Assembly (NCBI GenBank): GCA_032622095.1
Contig: CP136063.1
Location: 218,009,982-218,073,981, forward strand
Origin: Siphonodentalium dalli
Taxonomy: Eukaryota; Mollusca; Scaphopoda; Gadilida; Siphonodentaliidae
Direction: 5' to 3'
DNA length: 64,000 nt
In this document: piece by piece, positions 38,401-49,240 of the stretch
How the letters are laid out: each line of letters starts with the position of its first letter
How positions within the stretch are numbered: position 1 is the stretch's first letter
Position numbers and translations under genes: made by a program
Notes under the pieces: model-generated
Told to the model about the DNA's origin: nothing
Database searches by the model: none
The model's input: the letters and a program-made list of their open reading frames with translations, nothing else

Positions 38401-41400
38401 AAATATAGTAATATGTAGCTATCAGATCTTAAATAGTATAATATGTAGCTATCATATCTTAAATATAGTAATATGTATCTATCAGATCTTAAATAGAGTA
38501 ATATGTAGCTATCAGATATTAAATAGAGTAATATGTAGCTATCATATCTTAAATAGAGAAATATGTAGCTATCATATCTTAAATATAGTAATATGTAGCT
38601 ATTAGATCTTAAATAGAGTAACATGTAGCTATCATATCTTAAATATAGTAACACGTAGCTATTAGATCTTAAATAGAGTAACATGTAGCTATCACATCTT
38701 AAATATAGTAACACGTAGCTGTCATATCTTAAATGGAGTAATATGTAGCTATCAGATCTTAAATAGAGTAATGTGTAGCTATCAGATCTTAATAAAGTAA
38801 TATGTAGCTATCATATCTTAAATAGAGTAATATGTAGCTATCAGATCTTAATAAAGTAATATGTAGCTATCAGATCTTAAATAGAGTAATATGTAGCTAT
38901 TATATCTTAAATAGAGTAATATGTAGCTATCAGATCTTAAATAAAGTAATATGTAGCTATCATATCTTAAATAGAGTAATATGTAGCTATCAGATCTTAA
39001 ATAGAGTAATATGTAGCTATCAGATCTTAAATAAAGTAATATGTAGCTATCATATCTTAAATAGAGTAATATGTAGCTATCAGATCTTAAATGGGGTAAT
39101 ATGTAGCTATCAGATCTTAAATACTATCATATCTTAAATAGAGTAATATGTAGCTATCATATCTTAAATAGAGTAATATGTAGCTATCAGATCTTAAATA
39201 AAGTAATATGTAGCTATCATATCTTAAATAGTATAATATGTAGCTATCAGATCTTAAATAGAGTAATATGTAGCTATCATATCTTAAATAGAGTAATGTG
39301 TAGCTATCATATCTTAAATAGAGTAATATGTAGCTATCATATCTTAAATAGAGTAATATGTAGCTATCAGATCTTAAATAAAGTAATATGTAGCTATCAT
39401 ATCTTAAATAGTATAATATGTAGCTATCAGATCTTAATAAAGTAATATGTAGCTATCATATCTTAAATAGAGTAATATGTAGCTATCAGATCTTAAATAG
39501 AGTAATATGTAGCTATCAGATCTTAAATAGAGTAATATGTAGCTATCAGATCTTAAATAGAGTAATATGTAGCTATCAGATCTTAAATAGTATAATATTT
39601 AGCTATCAGATCTTAAATAGAGTAATATGTAGCTATCAGATCTTAAATACTATCATATCTTAAATAGAGTAATATGTAGCTATCATATCTTAAATGGAGT
39701 ACTGTGTAGTTATCAGATCTTAAATACTATCATATCTTAAATAGAGTAATATGTAGCTATCAGATCTTAAATAGAGTAATATGTAGCTATCATATCTTAA
39801 ATAGAGTAATATGTAGCTATCATATCTTAAATAGAGTAATGTGTAGCTATCATATCTTAAATAGAGTAATATGTAGCTATCATATCTTAAATAAAGTAAT
39901 ATGTAGCTATCAGATCTTAAATACTATCATATCTTAAATAGAGTAATATGTAGCTATCAGATCTTAAATAGAGTAATATGTAGCTATCATATCTTAAATA
40001 GAGTAATATGTAGCTATCATATCTTAAATAGAGTAATGTGTAGCTATCATATCTTAAATAGAGTAATATGTAGCTATCATATCTTAAATAAAGTAATATG
40101 TAGCTATCAGATCTTAAATAAAGTAATATGTAGCTATCATATCTTAAATAGTATAATATGTAGCTATCAGATCTTAATAAAGTAATATGTAGCTATCATA
40201 TCTTAAATAGTATAATATGTAGCTATCAGATCTTAAATAGAGTAATATGTAGCTATCAGATCTTAAATAGAGTAATATGTAGCTATCAGATCTTAAATAG
40301 AGTAATATGTAGCTATCAGATCTTAAATAAAGTAATATGTAGCTATCATATCTTAAATAGAGTAATATGTAGCTATCATATCTTAAATAGAGTAATATGT
40401 AGCTATCATATCTTAAGTAGAGTAATATGTAGCTATCATATCTTAAATAAAGTAATATGTAGCTATCATATCTTAAATAGAGTAATATGTAGCTATCAGA
40501 TCTTAAATAAAGTAATATGTAGCTATCATATCTTAAATAGAGTAATATGTAGCTATCAGATCTTAAATAGAGTAATAAGTAGCTATCAGATCTTAAATAG
40601 GGTAATATGTAGCTATCAGATCTTAAATAAAGTAATATGTAGCTATCAGATCTTAAATACTATCATATCTTAAATAGAGTAATATGTAGCTATCATATCT
40701 TAAATAGAGTAATATGTAGCTATCAGATCTTAAATAAAGTAATATGTAGCTATCATATCTTAAATAGTATAATATGTAGCTATCAGATCTTAAATAGTAT
40801 AATATGTAGCTATCAGATCTTAAATAGAGTAATATGTAGCTATCATATCTTAAATAGAGTAATGTGTAGCTATCATATCTTAAATAGTGTAATATGTAGC
40901 TATCATATCTTAAATAGAGTAATATGTAGCTATCATATCTTAAATAAAGTAATATGTAGCTATCATATCTTAAATAGTATAATATGTAGCTATCAGATCT
41001 TAAATAGAGTAATGTGTAGCTATCATATGTTAAATAGAGTAATATGTAGCTATCATATCTTAAATAGAGTAATATGTAGCTATCAGATCTTAAATAGAGT
41101 AATATGTAGCTATCATATCTTAAATAGTATAATATGTAGCTATCATGTCTTAAATAGTGTAATATGTAGCTATCAGATCTTAAATAGAGTAATATGTAGC
41201 TATCATATCATAAATAGAGTAATATGTAGCTATCAGATCTTAAATAGAGTAATATGTAGCTATCAGATCTTAAATAGTATAATATTTAGCTATCAGATCT
41301 TAAATAGAGTAATATGTAGCTATCATATCTTAAATAGAGTAATATGTAGCTATCAGATCTTAAATAGTATAATATGTAGCTATCAGATCTTAAATAGTAT

Positions 41401-44400
41401 AATATTTAGCTATCAGATCTTAAATAGTATAATATTTAGCTATCAGATCTTAAATAGAGTAATATGTAGCTATCATATCTTAAATAGAGTAATATGTAGC
41501 TATCAGATCTTAAATAGAGTAATATGTAGCTATCAGATCTTAATTAGTATAATATGTAGCTATCAGATCTTAAATAGAGTAATGTGTAGCTATCAGATCT
41601 TAAATAGAGTAATGTGTAGCTATCAGATCTTAAATAGAGTAATATGTAGCTATTATATCGTAAATAGAGTAATAGGTAGCTATCATATCTTAAATAGAGT
41701 AATATGTAGCTATCAGATCTTAAATAGTATAATATGTAGCTATCAGATCTTAAATAGAGTATTATGTAGCTATCATATCTTAATTAGTATAATATGTAGC
41801 TATCAGATATTAAATGGTATAATATGTAGCTATCAGATCTTAAATAGAGTAATGTGTAGCTATCAGATCTTAAATAGAGTAATATGTAGCTATTATATCT
41901 TAAATAGAGTAATAGGTAGCTATCATATCTTAAATAGAGTAATATGTAGCTATCAGATCTTAAATAGTATAATATGTAGCTATCAGATCTTAAATAGAGT
42001 GATATGTAGCTATAATATCTTAAATAGAGTAATATGTAGCTATCATATCTTAAATAGTATAATATGTAGCTATCAGATCTTAAATAGTATAATATGTAGC
42101 TATCAGATCTTAAATAGTATAATATGTAGCTATCAGATCTTAAATAGAGTAATATGAAGCTATCATATCTTAAATATAGTAATATGTAGCTATCAGATCT
42201 TAAATAGAGTAATATGTAGCTATCATATCTTAAATAGAGTAATATGTAGCTATCATATCTTAAATATAGAAATATGTAGCTATCAGATCTTAAATAGAGT
42301 AATATGTAGCTATCAGATCTTAAATAGAGTAATATGTAACTATCAATCATAAATAGAGTAACACGTAGCTATCAGATCTTAAATAGAGTAATATGTAGCT
42401 ATCATATCTTCAATATAGTAATATGTAGCTATGATATCTTAAATAGAGTAATATGTAGCTATCATATCTTAAATAGAGTAATATGTAGCTATCATATATT
42501 AAATAGAGTAATATGTAGCTATCAGATCTTAAATAGAGTAATATGTAGCTATCAGATCTTAAATAGAGTAATATGTAGCTATCATATCTTAAATAGTATA
42601 ATATGTAGCTATCAGATATTAAATAGAGTAATATGTAGCTATCAGATCTTAAATAGTATAATATGTAGCTATCAGATCTTAAATAGAGTAATATGTAGCT
42701 ATCAGATCTTAAATAGAGTAATATGTAGCTATCAGATATTAAATAGAGTAATATGTAGCTATCAGATCTTAAATAGTATAATATGTAGCTATCATATCTT
42801 AAATAGTATAATATGTAGCTATCATATCTTAAATAGAGTAATATGTAGCTATCATATCTTAAATAGAGTAATATGTAGCTATCAGATCTTAAATATTATA
42901 ATATGTAGCTATCAGATCTTAAATAGAGTAATATGTAGATGTCAGATCTTAAATAGAGTAATATGTAGCTATCAGATCTTAAATAGAGTAATATGTAGCT
43001 ATCAGATATTAAATAGAGTAATATGTAGCTATCATATATTAAATAGAGTAATATGTAGCTATCAGATCTTAAATAGAGTAATATGTAGCTATCAGATCTT
43101 AAATAGAGTACTATGTAGTAATGAGATCTTAAATAGAGTACTATGTAGTAATGATATCTTAAATAGAGTACTATGTAGTAATGAGATCTTAAATAGAGTA
43201 CTATGTAGTAATGAGATCTTAAATAGAGTACTGTGTAGTAATGATATCTTAAATAGAGTACTATGTAGTAATGAGATCTTAAATAGAGTACTATGTAGCT
43301 ATCAGATCTTAAATAGAGTAATATGTAGCTATCAGATCTTAAATATAGTAATATGCAGCTATCAGATCCTAAATAGGGTACTATGTAGCTATCAGATCCT
43401 AAATAGAGTAATATGTAGCTATCAGATCCTAAATAGAGTAATATGTAGTTATCAGATCTTAAATAGAATACTATGTAGTAATGAGATCTTAAATAGAGTA
43501 TTATGTAGCTATCAGATCTTAAATAGAGTAATATGTAGCTATCAGATCTTAAATATAGTAATATGCAGCTATCAGATCCTAAATAGAGTACTATGTAGTA
43601 ATGAGATCTTAAATAGAGTACTATGTAGTAATGATATCTTAAATAGAGTACTATGTAGTAATGAGATCTTAAATATAGTACTATGTAGTAATGAGATCTT
43701 AAATAGAGTACTATGTAGTAATGAGATCTTAAATAGAGTAATATGTAGCTATTAGATCTTAAATATAGTAATATGCAGCTATCATATCCTAAATAGAGTA
43801 CTATGTAGAAATGAGATCTTAAATAGAGTACTATGTAGTAATGAGATCTTAAATAGAGTACTATGTAGTTATGAGATCTTTAATAGAGTACTATGTAGTA
43901 ATGAGATCTTAAATAGAGTACTGTGTAGTAATGAGATCTTAAATAGAGTACTATGTAGTAATGAGAACTTAAATAGAGTACTATGTAGTAATGAGATCTT
44001 AAATAGAGTAATATGTAGCTATCAGATCTTAAATAGAGTAATATGTAGTAATGAGATCTTAAATAGAGTACTATGTAGTAATGAGATCTTAAATAGAGTA
44101 CTGTGTAGTAATGAGATCTTAAATATAGTACTATGTAGTAATGAGATCTTAAATAGAGTACTATGTAGTAATGAGATCTTAAATATAGTAATATGTAGCT
44201 ATTAGATCTTATATATAGTAATATGCAGCTATCATATCCTAAATAGAGTACTATGTAGTAATGAGATCTTAAATAGAGTACTATGTAGTAATGAGATCTT
44301 AAATAGAGTACTATGTAGTAATGAGATCTTAAATAGAGTACTATGTAGTAATGAGATCTTAAATAGAGTACTATGTAGTAATGATATCTTAAATAGAGTA

Positions 44401-47400
44401 CTATGTAGTAATGAGATCTTAAATAGAGTACTATGTAGTAATGAGATCTTAAATAGAGTACTGTGTAGTAATGAGATCTTAAATAGAGTACTATGTAGTA
44501 ATGAGATCTTAAATAGAGTAATATGTAGCTATCAGATCTTAAGTAGAGTACTATGTAGTAATGAGATCTTAAATAGAGTACTATGTAGTAATGAGATCTT
44601 AAATAGAGTAATATGTAGCTATCAGATCTTAAATAGAGTAATATGCAGTAATGAGATCTTAAATAGAGTACTATGTAGCTATCAGATCTTAAATAGAGTA
44701 CTATGTAGTAATGAGATATTAAATAGAGTACTATGTAGTAATGATATCTTAAATAGAGTAATATGCACTTATCATATCTTAAATAGAGTAATATGTAGTT
44801 ATGAGATCTTAAATATAGTATTATGTAGTAATGAGATCTTAAATAGAGTACTATGTAGTAATGAGATCTTAAATAGAGTAATATGCAGCTATCAGATCTT
44901 AAATAGAGTACTATGTAGTAATGAGATCTTAAATAGAGTAATATGTAGTAATGAGATCTTAAATATGTAGTAATGAGATCTTAAATAGAGTAATATGCAC
45001 CTATCATATCTTAAATAGAGTAATATGTAGTTATGAGATCTTAAATATAGTATTATGTAGTAATGAGATCTTAAATAGAGTACTATGTAGTAATGAGATC
45101 TTAAATAGAGTAATATGCAGCTATCAGATCTTAAATAGAGTACTATGTAGTAATGAGATCTTAAATAGAGTAATATGTAGTAATGAGATCTTAAATATGT
45201 AGTAATGAGATCTTAAATAGAGTACTATGTAGTAATGAGATTTTAAATAGAGTACTATGTAGTAATGAGATCTTAAATAGAGTACTATGTAGTAATGAGA
45301 TTTTAAATAGAGTACTATGTAGTAATGAGTATTCACTCGATCTTTCTGCTGACTGTATTCAGGATTCAGTCTGGAAAGGGTGATACCCTCACAAATTAAA
45401 ACTACTTGTATTTCAATCAGGCATATAATTTATCTTAGTTGTGTTGTGAATGTATGAACTGGGGAAATCTTTGACCGTGTTATCTCGGTCCACACCAGCG
45501 TGGGATATCGGTTACTCTTCTATAACAGACTTTCATTGAAAAAACGTACCCCGTTTACACGTGCACCCCGGTCATAGACGTGAACCCAAGAATGTGACTA
45601 ATCATCGGACATGTCCGCGATTAATCTGTCTTCAGAATGATATATCATTTAGGGCACGTACACATGGCCAGCAAGAAAATATCAGGTATGCCCCATGTGA
45701 CTTACTTGACCAATGGAATAAATAATACCGGAAAATATCCGACGAAGGCAGCGCGTTGATATTTTATCGCCAATTGGTGATATGTGTTCACCTTGATAGG
45801 TAGCCATCGGTATCCGTTAACTAATCTCACGGGGATATGAGCTCGAGTTATGATCAGTCAATAGTATCGTCTGTTTCAACATACTACGTATTTCCATTTT
45901 ATTTTATATTGGTTGTCAGAACCCTAAAAAAACTGCTAGTTAATTTAAGAAAACAATGTGGTCATACATTTGGTCAACATTGTCATTGGAATTGTCATCA
46001 GTTGTAAATTTTTCAACCTAAGTGGGGTGTCAGGTTTGAAATTTCCAACTCTAGGAATTCTTGAGGATAGTTTAGATGGTAGGATTTTGCGATTTTCTTG
46101 TTAAGATCACAAATTTTTCGCATACCGGGCCGAACCATGGTATAATATTAGGCCTAAAAGTACTGAGGTACAAGGGGGTGCAAATGGAATTATGGAAAAC
46201 TTGTGTTTGGTCTGATTCTGATTCAGTTGGAATTTCCCAATGTGGACACCCCCAACGGAAACCCTCTAGCCACGTCCCTGCGTGTATGGGGATGCTTTAT
46301 AATTTGGTACCTCACATGCCTTGATTTAGTTGTTTCACTTTAATTTGGACTGTATGTACGTTTCGAATAAGAATTTGTTGGCGGCTCCTCGCTCTTCTCG
46401 CATGTGGGATGTGGCCCAGAGCCGAGCCCACCAATGTCTGTTTAGATGTCGTTTCGTGTGTTCATGAAGAACACACATCCCTACTCCAACGACGAGGGCG
46501 CGTTCCTTTCTCGTTAAAATAGGTGGCAGTTTTAATTTGCCATAACACTTTATTACTCTATGAATATTCGATATGGACTATAGGTTGTTTGTCCGCAGTA
46601 ATTCACTTCAACAAACACTACTAGCACTAGTCACATTGAGCTCAATCAACGCCATATAACCCGCCGCTTTCTCACGGGCGTAATTTATTCCACACCTTCT
46701 ACCATTTTACCGAATTCTATGATGTTCCCAGCCCCCAATGATATCTATATTCCACACGACAGGTGTGCTATTACATGTAATTGTGCTTAATCCTATCATA
46801 TCACACTGCTTACACATTCAGAAAAAAGAAACCATTCATTAAAATTTAATAAAAATTAAATGGCCGTCATGGTGGGGGGGGGGGGGGGGGGTGTCTAAGT
46901 CTAAGAAGAATTATGATATTGTAATGCAAGGGCGATAATCAGTATAATGGCTGGTGCATAATTGACTGAATGAGCGCGCTATTTATGCTTCCAATGACTA
47001 TTATATACAAACGTAACGAGCTCCAATATATTATTTAAGTTATTAAAGGGACGTATATACATCGTAACTCCGAAGGTGAACCTTTACACATACAACATGC
47101 CATTAAGGTGATGCGGGGCATATGTTCACTCCTTTCGTTTGCTGATATTAGGTTCTAATACATTATATGTATCTGAAGCATTTATAATACTAGACATACT
47201 AGGAAACCGAATATGTCACCACGAGGGCATACACATGCAATACACCACGATGGAAGTTCCGAGCTAAACGCTCTTTATTAGTTGCCAAAATTAATGGAAT
47301 ACTAATACAAAACGCTCTTTATTTATATTGCTGTGATATGAATAGTACTTCATGTATAGAAGTGTATATATAGAGAGGGGAGAGATGGAGAGAGGGAGAG

Positions 47401-47600
47401 ACAGAGAGATGGGATGTACGAATGCGTGTGTGACTATGTCAGACACCCTTTGAAGTAAGAATTGCTCGATTTAGAGTATTGCTATATTTTTATTATTTCA
47501 TTATGTCCTATGTGCTTATATTGCTATGTTTCGTTGATATATTTGTCTTTGTGTGGTTTAATTGTATATGTATCAATGATCTCCCATGAGGAGGCAATAA

Positions 47601-47650
<50 letters not shown>

Positions 47651-49098
47651 GATGTTAATGTCATTTGCTCTGGCTCTGCATGTTGACAAATATGCTAAAC
47701 GCCTGTTATAATTAGCAAACTGCGTATGAACTTCGAAAGTACGTACAGGGCTATGTTGAACGACAATTTTGCATAGATGTTTTAATAAAACCAAAGCGAC
47801 TATTTCTAATAAAGAGCGTTTATAATTAACACGTGAATAGGCGGCCGGTTCACAGTGATATATGTTCTTTCGCGGATCCCGGAGTGCCCGCGGTCCGTAT
47901 ACTATATACATGCTATATATTTTTTTTATTTCATAGTTAATAAACATGTGATGCAGATGTAATAAAGTATAGGATCTGAGATTCACGCGGGTGGGTTATG
48001 ATAATATACATCATAATAATAAAATAATATATATTATGTATTATTATCCTGCCGAGATATATATGGGGTACATATATACGTTATTATTTCCAAAATTTAC
48101 AATAAAATTATAACATAATAAAATAGAAAGGCAAGTAAATAATAATAATAGCCGACATCAGCATTTATCAAACAGCTGAGTATAAATCATTCAATATTAT
48201 CCTCGATGTGAAAATGTTCGGACCAATTGTCTCAACCTGATTATTGTCTACAGTACGATTGTGTGATTTGAATCGCAAATGATGTCAAACTCTATGGAAA
48301 TATATTAGATCCCATCCACATTTCGGACCAAATGCAGATCATAATATAGGTCTTAACTTTAAGATTATCTTAAGACACCTCACACCAGTCTTAAAGTTAA
48401 CACCAAAGTTAAGACTATCTTAAGTTAAGACCTTGTTCGTGAAACGCACTTATGACTGAAGTTTGAACTTATGACCATCTTAAGTCCCAACTATGTCATA
48501 AGTTGCCTTCATGAAACAGGGCCCAGAAATATATCATCTCACTTTAATGTAATCTCTGAACCGTCGCTTCATACGTTAATATATCTGCTAACTGGAACTC
48601 ATATAGTGGGTGAGTTGGATATTTGTTGCAGGACTTATGATATACTTACACAAGTGAAAGAGATTATGTGCATTTTATGAACATCTATTACATGTTGAGG
48701 TGTGTTTGGTGTTGAAAATCGGACACAATCCATACCTATTTTCTTGGTAAATTTCAGTTATTTATAAATAAGAGTTTTTAACGATTTTTTATTTTTAAAT
48801 GATTATTGGCTCATGTTTACTGGGTTATCCCGCCAGAAAAGCGTTTATATATGATTTAAATAATTTAAAAATAAAAACCGTTTTTGTTAGAGACTTGATT
48901 GGTGACGTACTACGTAACCTACCATTGACTCTGTTATTCAACATACCAGTTTGTTCATATCCGAGCTGCCCTCGTTGCGTCTGTAATCGTTATGCAAGTC
49001 GAGGAATGCATTCTGGAACTCCTGGCTCATTGGTACAACCTGGGCGCTGGCTGCTGCCAACAGCGACATGAGTACTACAAACAGCATAGTTTTCGGTC
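20293..49098 (-). CDS. Secreted CAP/SCP-domain protein with two ShK domains (six-exon gene, 281 aa)
   Basis: Joined from six minus-strand exons: 49098-48947 (ATG at 49087), 33549-33337, 29218-29103, 26469-26378, 22535-22389 and 20429-20293. Every junction is GT/AG and phases match (0, 0, 2, 1, 1). Coding length is 846 nt. Residues 1-15 are a signal peptide (MLFVVLMSLLAAASA). The CAP domain (about 25-165) opens with FLDLHNDYRR and has H68, E75 in WGENL, E99/E100 in SWFEE and H115 in CHYTQ: the four-residue CAP pocket is intact. The usual CNYGP block reads CFYFPKGNW. A Cys-rich hinge (about 169-186) follows, then ShK domains at about 197-231 and 246-281, each with six cysteines, the second ending on the last residue. 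CAP proteins are secreted and many bind sterols or other lipids; ShK is a small disulfide domain common in animal secreted proteins. The biological role here is unknown. No lesion is seen, so the gene is probably functional. The 5' UTR exon upstream of 49098 was not found. Confidence 0.9.
21385..22110 (+). pseudogene. LINE (jockey/CR1-like) reverse-transcriptase relic in CAP-ShK intron 5
   Basis: The 21443-21655 translation has GAVVMVFSKAFDKVDNSRFL, which is RT motif A. The Asp expected before FSKAFD is replaced by Val, so the catalytic residue is lost. After about 21620 the frame shifts and the sequence jumps to the post-RT tail (AYKTHVRPQLEYCGS, KILQRRAARYTLNSY, later FFLPRTIINWNKLPV), so the segment with the YADD motif is deleted. 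Several stops are present. It lies antisense to the host gene. Confidence 0.85.
22389..22535 (-). CDS. CAP-ShK gene exon 5 (first ShK domain)
   Basis: 147 nt, phase 1 at both ends. The acceptor is tatatttcttccag before 22535 and the donor GATG/GTAAGT at 22389/22388. It encodes a canonical ShK domain with six cysteines: KCVDTDEDCPYWAEDGEC, then NPNFMLKKC and CGVC. A symmetric phase 1-1 exon holding one domain is typical of domain shuffling and could be duplicated or skipped in frame. Confidence 0.92.
22690..23340. other. Intron 4 sequence, no gene seen
   Basis: AT-rich, non-coding; a poly-A run at about 23067. No features beyond scattered simple repeats. Confidence 0.5.
23351..23735. mobile_element. 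TTAA-flanked hairpin MITE, shorter copy
   Basis: TTAA at both ends, with inverted termini AAAGGAACTCAATCCGATCA / TGATCGGATTGAGTACTTTT and a GATCAGACGCTCC subterminal block. The fold centre at about 23470-23530 is a perfect inverted repeat around CAAGTGGTTATTATTACCAC. It lies in CAP-ShK intron 4. Confidence 0.8.
24035..24245. repeat. ~108-bp direct repeat, two units
   Basis: GATGGGTGAAATATTTGTGA and CAGTTTACACCCAGCACA occur in both units (24080-24140 and 24184-24240). The flanking 23736-24030 sequence resembles 58018-58200 (GACGAGTTTCC, TCAATCACGTGATTGAAAT-like, TTATTTCCATG), a second dispersed family. Confidence 0.65.
24863..25302. mobile_element. TTAA-type MITE carrying one palindrome
   Basis: The left end TTAACACTTTCAGTGCCAGG is inverted at the right (CCTAGCACTGAAAGGGTTCT). 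Inside, 25158-25226 is a near-perfect copy of the ~69-bp palindrome. The right TTAA has decayed to CTAA. It lies in CAP-ShK intron 4. Confidence 0.7.
25428..25894. mobile_element. TTAA-flanked hairpin MITE, full copy
   Basis: TTAA both ends; termini AAAGGTACTCAATCC / GGATTGAGTACCTTT. It is close in sequence to 10762-11248, sharing the GTAAAGAGGGTCCCCATCTC block. It lies in CAP-ShK intron 4. Confidence 0.8.
26280..26399. repeat. 60-bp tandem duplication covering the exon 4 splice donor
   Basis: GTGGAGTGTAACCACTGTGTG through ACATACCGGTGCATAGCTTAT occurs at about 26280 and 26340. The proximal copy contains the last bases of exon 4 and its donor (26377). The distal copy carries the same donor sequence at 26317. 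Confidence 0.9.
26378..26469 (-). CDS. CAP-ShK gene exon 4 (CAP end and Cys-rich hinge)
   Basis: 92 nt, phase 2 in and phase 1 out. The acceptor is attattctttcag before 26469 and the donor CACCG/GTATGT at 26378/26377. It encodes GNWIGESIYL and a hinge with cysteine pattern CSEC-x4-KC-x3-LC, like the hinge after many CAP domains. The 3' end of the exon, including its donor, is duplicated 60 bp further into the intron. Confidence 0.9.
26501..26590. mobile_element. Truncated TTAA-type palindrome MITE
   Basis: Starts TTAACCCTTCCATGGCCGGA and runs to one half of a palindrome (GCCAATGCATTCTCTTATAT). The terminus matches the inverted right end of the 29888 element. It begins only 31 nt upstream (in transcription) of the exon 4 acceptor. 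Confidence 0.65.
26877..28177 (+). mobile_element. TRIM-like LTR element with identical terminal repeats
   Basis: The 177-bp repeats at 26877-27053 and 27963-28139 read identically throughout. The repeat includes ATTAAAGTCTGTTATTC, like the polyadenylation and R region of an LTR. The first repeat is followed by GGCGTGGTGGCAGCGTC, like a gypsy-type primer-binding site. The second is preceded by a purine run GGAGAGAAAAAAAGTGG. A 39-bp third partial copy follows at 28139-28177. The ~0.9 kb interior shows no gag or pol. Confidence 0.6.
28180..28282. mobile_element. Partial TTAA-type palindrome MITE
   Basis: One palindrome (GGCTCCCTATATGGGAAACT centre), then CACCAGCGCATTGCCCGTCA and the end GGGTTAA at 28276-28282. 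The left part was lost at the junction with the LTR fragment. Confidence 0.6.
28728..29040. mobile_element. Short MITE with GTCCCCCGAC ends
   Basis: The inverted termini GTCCCCCGAC / GTCGGGGGAC bound 313 bp. A GACGGACGGACG-type run at 28951-28995 is internal. It lies in CAP-ShK intron 3 and ends 62 nt from the exon 3 donor. Confidence 0.65.
29103..29218 (-). CDS. CAP-ShK gene exon 3 (end of CAP domain)
   Basis: 116 nt, phase 0 in and phase 2 out. The acceptor is ctccccgacag before 29218 and the donor CCAAA/GTGAGT at 29103/29102. It encodes LVWAKTTQVGCAIRHC at the start, which completes HYTQ to the classic HYTQ-LVW motif, and ends YIGCFYFP. It has no start codon and is short, so it is easily missed. 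An antisense open frame here looks faintly Ig-like but is not needed. Confidence 0.9.
29888..30166. mobile_element. TTAA-flanked MITE with two palindromes
   Basis: TTAA at 29888-29891 and 30163-30166. The left end runs CCTTTGATGACAGGGGC and the right AGGAAGCTCCAGTCATGG. Two diverged palindromes lie at about 29942-30012 and 30040-30115. It lies in CAP-ShK intron 2 and is the best-bounded member of the older subfamily. Confidence 0.75.
30868..31315. mobile_element. Double-palindrome element, second near-complete copy
   Basis: Almost identical to 19119-19574, with palindromes at 30909-30977 and 31197-31265. The first ten bases (GTGACCCGCC) are missing on the left. A direct repeat of GCTTTGAAAAA-type sequence surrounds it (30854 and 31319, 31341), perhaps the insertion scar. 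It lies in CAP-ShK intron 2. Confidence 0.8.
31316..32890. other. Intron 2 sequence, no gene seen
   Basis: Non-coding. A 31-bp direct repeat (GCTTTAAATGACAAATYTATC) lies at about 31660-31720, and a ~20-bp repeat around GCTTTGAAAAAGCATAT at 31319-31355. Confidence 0.5.
32898..33323. mobile_element. MITE abutting the exon 2 splice donor
   Basis: Inverted ends of about 50 bp: AAGGAGGAGGTCACGTGACC and CCAATTTTGAATGGGCATTT at the left, complemented by AATGTCCATTCAAAATTGG and GCCTCCTT at the right. The right end stops 13 nt from the exon 2 boundary at 33337. Confidence 0.6.
33337..33549 (-). CDS. CAP-ShK gene exon 2 (CAP core)
   Basis: 71 codons in phase 0/0, beginning VWNASVADVVNDWLGSC and ending CGMRCHYTQ. 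The acceptor is tataacag/GTGTGG at 33550/33549 and the donor ACTCAG/GTATAT at 33337/33336. It carries three of the four CAP pocket residues at about H68, E75 and E99, plus H115 of the HYTQ signature. It follows exon 1 after a 15.4 kb intron. Just upstream in transcription (33550-33760) the acceptor region is tandemly repeated, and a MITE begins 13 nt past the donor. Confidence 0.9.
33531..33770. repeat. ~51-54-bp tandem repeat that amplifies the exon 2 splice acceptor
   Basis: Four good units and one decayed unit (starts near 33541, 33591, 33645, 33699, 33736). On the minus strand each reads TATAACAG/GTRTGGAACGC, the exon 2 acceptor plus the first exon bases. The copy at 33549 is the functional exon start; the others lie in intron 1. 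Confidence 0.9.
34013..35935. repeat. 31-bp minisatellite, about 62 units
   Basis: Unit CATAGAAGATGGACGCCGGT followed by CTTGTCATTCT. Variants (GAACGCCGGTCTCG, CATGGACTCCGG, GAATAAGGACG) recur in blocks, which points to higher-order amplification, for example 34082-34250 against 34482-34650. The unit length is not a multiple of 3, so frames drift. It lies in CAP-ShK intron 1. Confidence 0.95.
35940..36630. other. Non-repetitive spacer in intron 1
   Basis: No gene is seen between the 31-bp array and the next repeat block. Confidence 0.45.
36640..38100. repeat. 'CCAAGATGGCYGC' repeat block, opposite orientation, with tail
   Basis: Six or so units with AGAGTAAAATCCAAGATGGC, GACTCGTTCCCATCTACA and GACCTGTAGCCCGCG. 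It ends GACGGACACACGGACGACGG and CCATGGCAATAGCTCAAACT, which looks like the 3' end of a mobile element. It is the same family as 13970-15860 but inverted. Confidence 0.8.
38158..45330. repeat. 30-bp minisatellite, about 239 units, two subfamilies
   Basis: The unit of the first ~4.9 kb is AGAGTAATATGTAGCTATCA + KATCTTAAAT. From about 43110 a second type, AGAGTACTATGTAGTAATGA + GATCTTAAAT, takes over and intermixes. Larger blocks are repeated (about 200 bp at 39720/39920; about 240 bp at 41540/41780, with the rare TAATTAGTAT and AATAGGTAGC variants). Because 30 is a multiple of 3, one frame on each strand is open for long stretches (RVICSYHILN on +, LRYDSYILLY on -). It lies in CAP-ShK intron 1. 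Confidence 0.97.
47604..47646. repeat. (TA)n microsatellite
   Basis: About 21 TA dinucleotides in CAP-ShK intron 1. Purine-rich GAGAGA runs precede it (47375-47410). Confidence 0.95.
48947..49098 (-). CDS. CAP-ShK gene exon 1 of the coding region (signal peptide, CAP start)
   Basis: The acceptor ttgttcaccacag precedes 49098, so at least one 5' UTR exon lies upstream. ATG is at 49087-49085, 11 nt into the exon. The 47 codons run from the signal peptide through FLDLHNDYRR to DMNKL. The donor is CTG/GTATGT at 48947/48946 (phase 0). The ATG was chosen because it directly starts a hydrophobic leader ending AAASA; an open frame further upstream would cross the acceptor. Confidence 0.9.
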
Positions 49099-49240
49099 CT
49101 GTGGTGAACAAACACAAACATTGTAAAGTCCTATTCAAGGAGGAGTTTGTCAGCCCCTACTAATCGGATACCAATAACCACGGCCCTGCGCTGTGTCGTT
49201 TTCACCACAACGATTAGATACGGGCAACAATATAGTAGTC

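Noticed and set aside
40862-42157. A 431-codon open frame with 43 ten-residue repeats
   Set aside because: It is the 30-bp minisatellite read in one frame. The opposite strand is also open and the frame has no start context or flanking coding signal.
38158-45330. CRISPR-like array of ~30-bp repeats
   Set aside because: Units are directly contiguous with no spacers, and the DNA is eukaryotic. The same holds for the 31-bp array at 34013.
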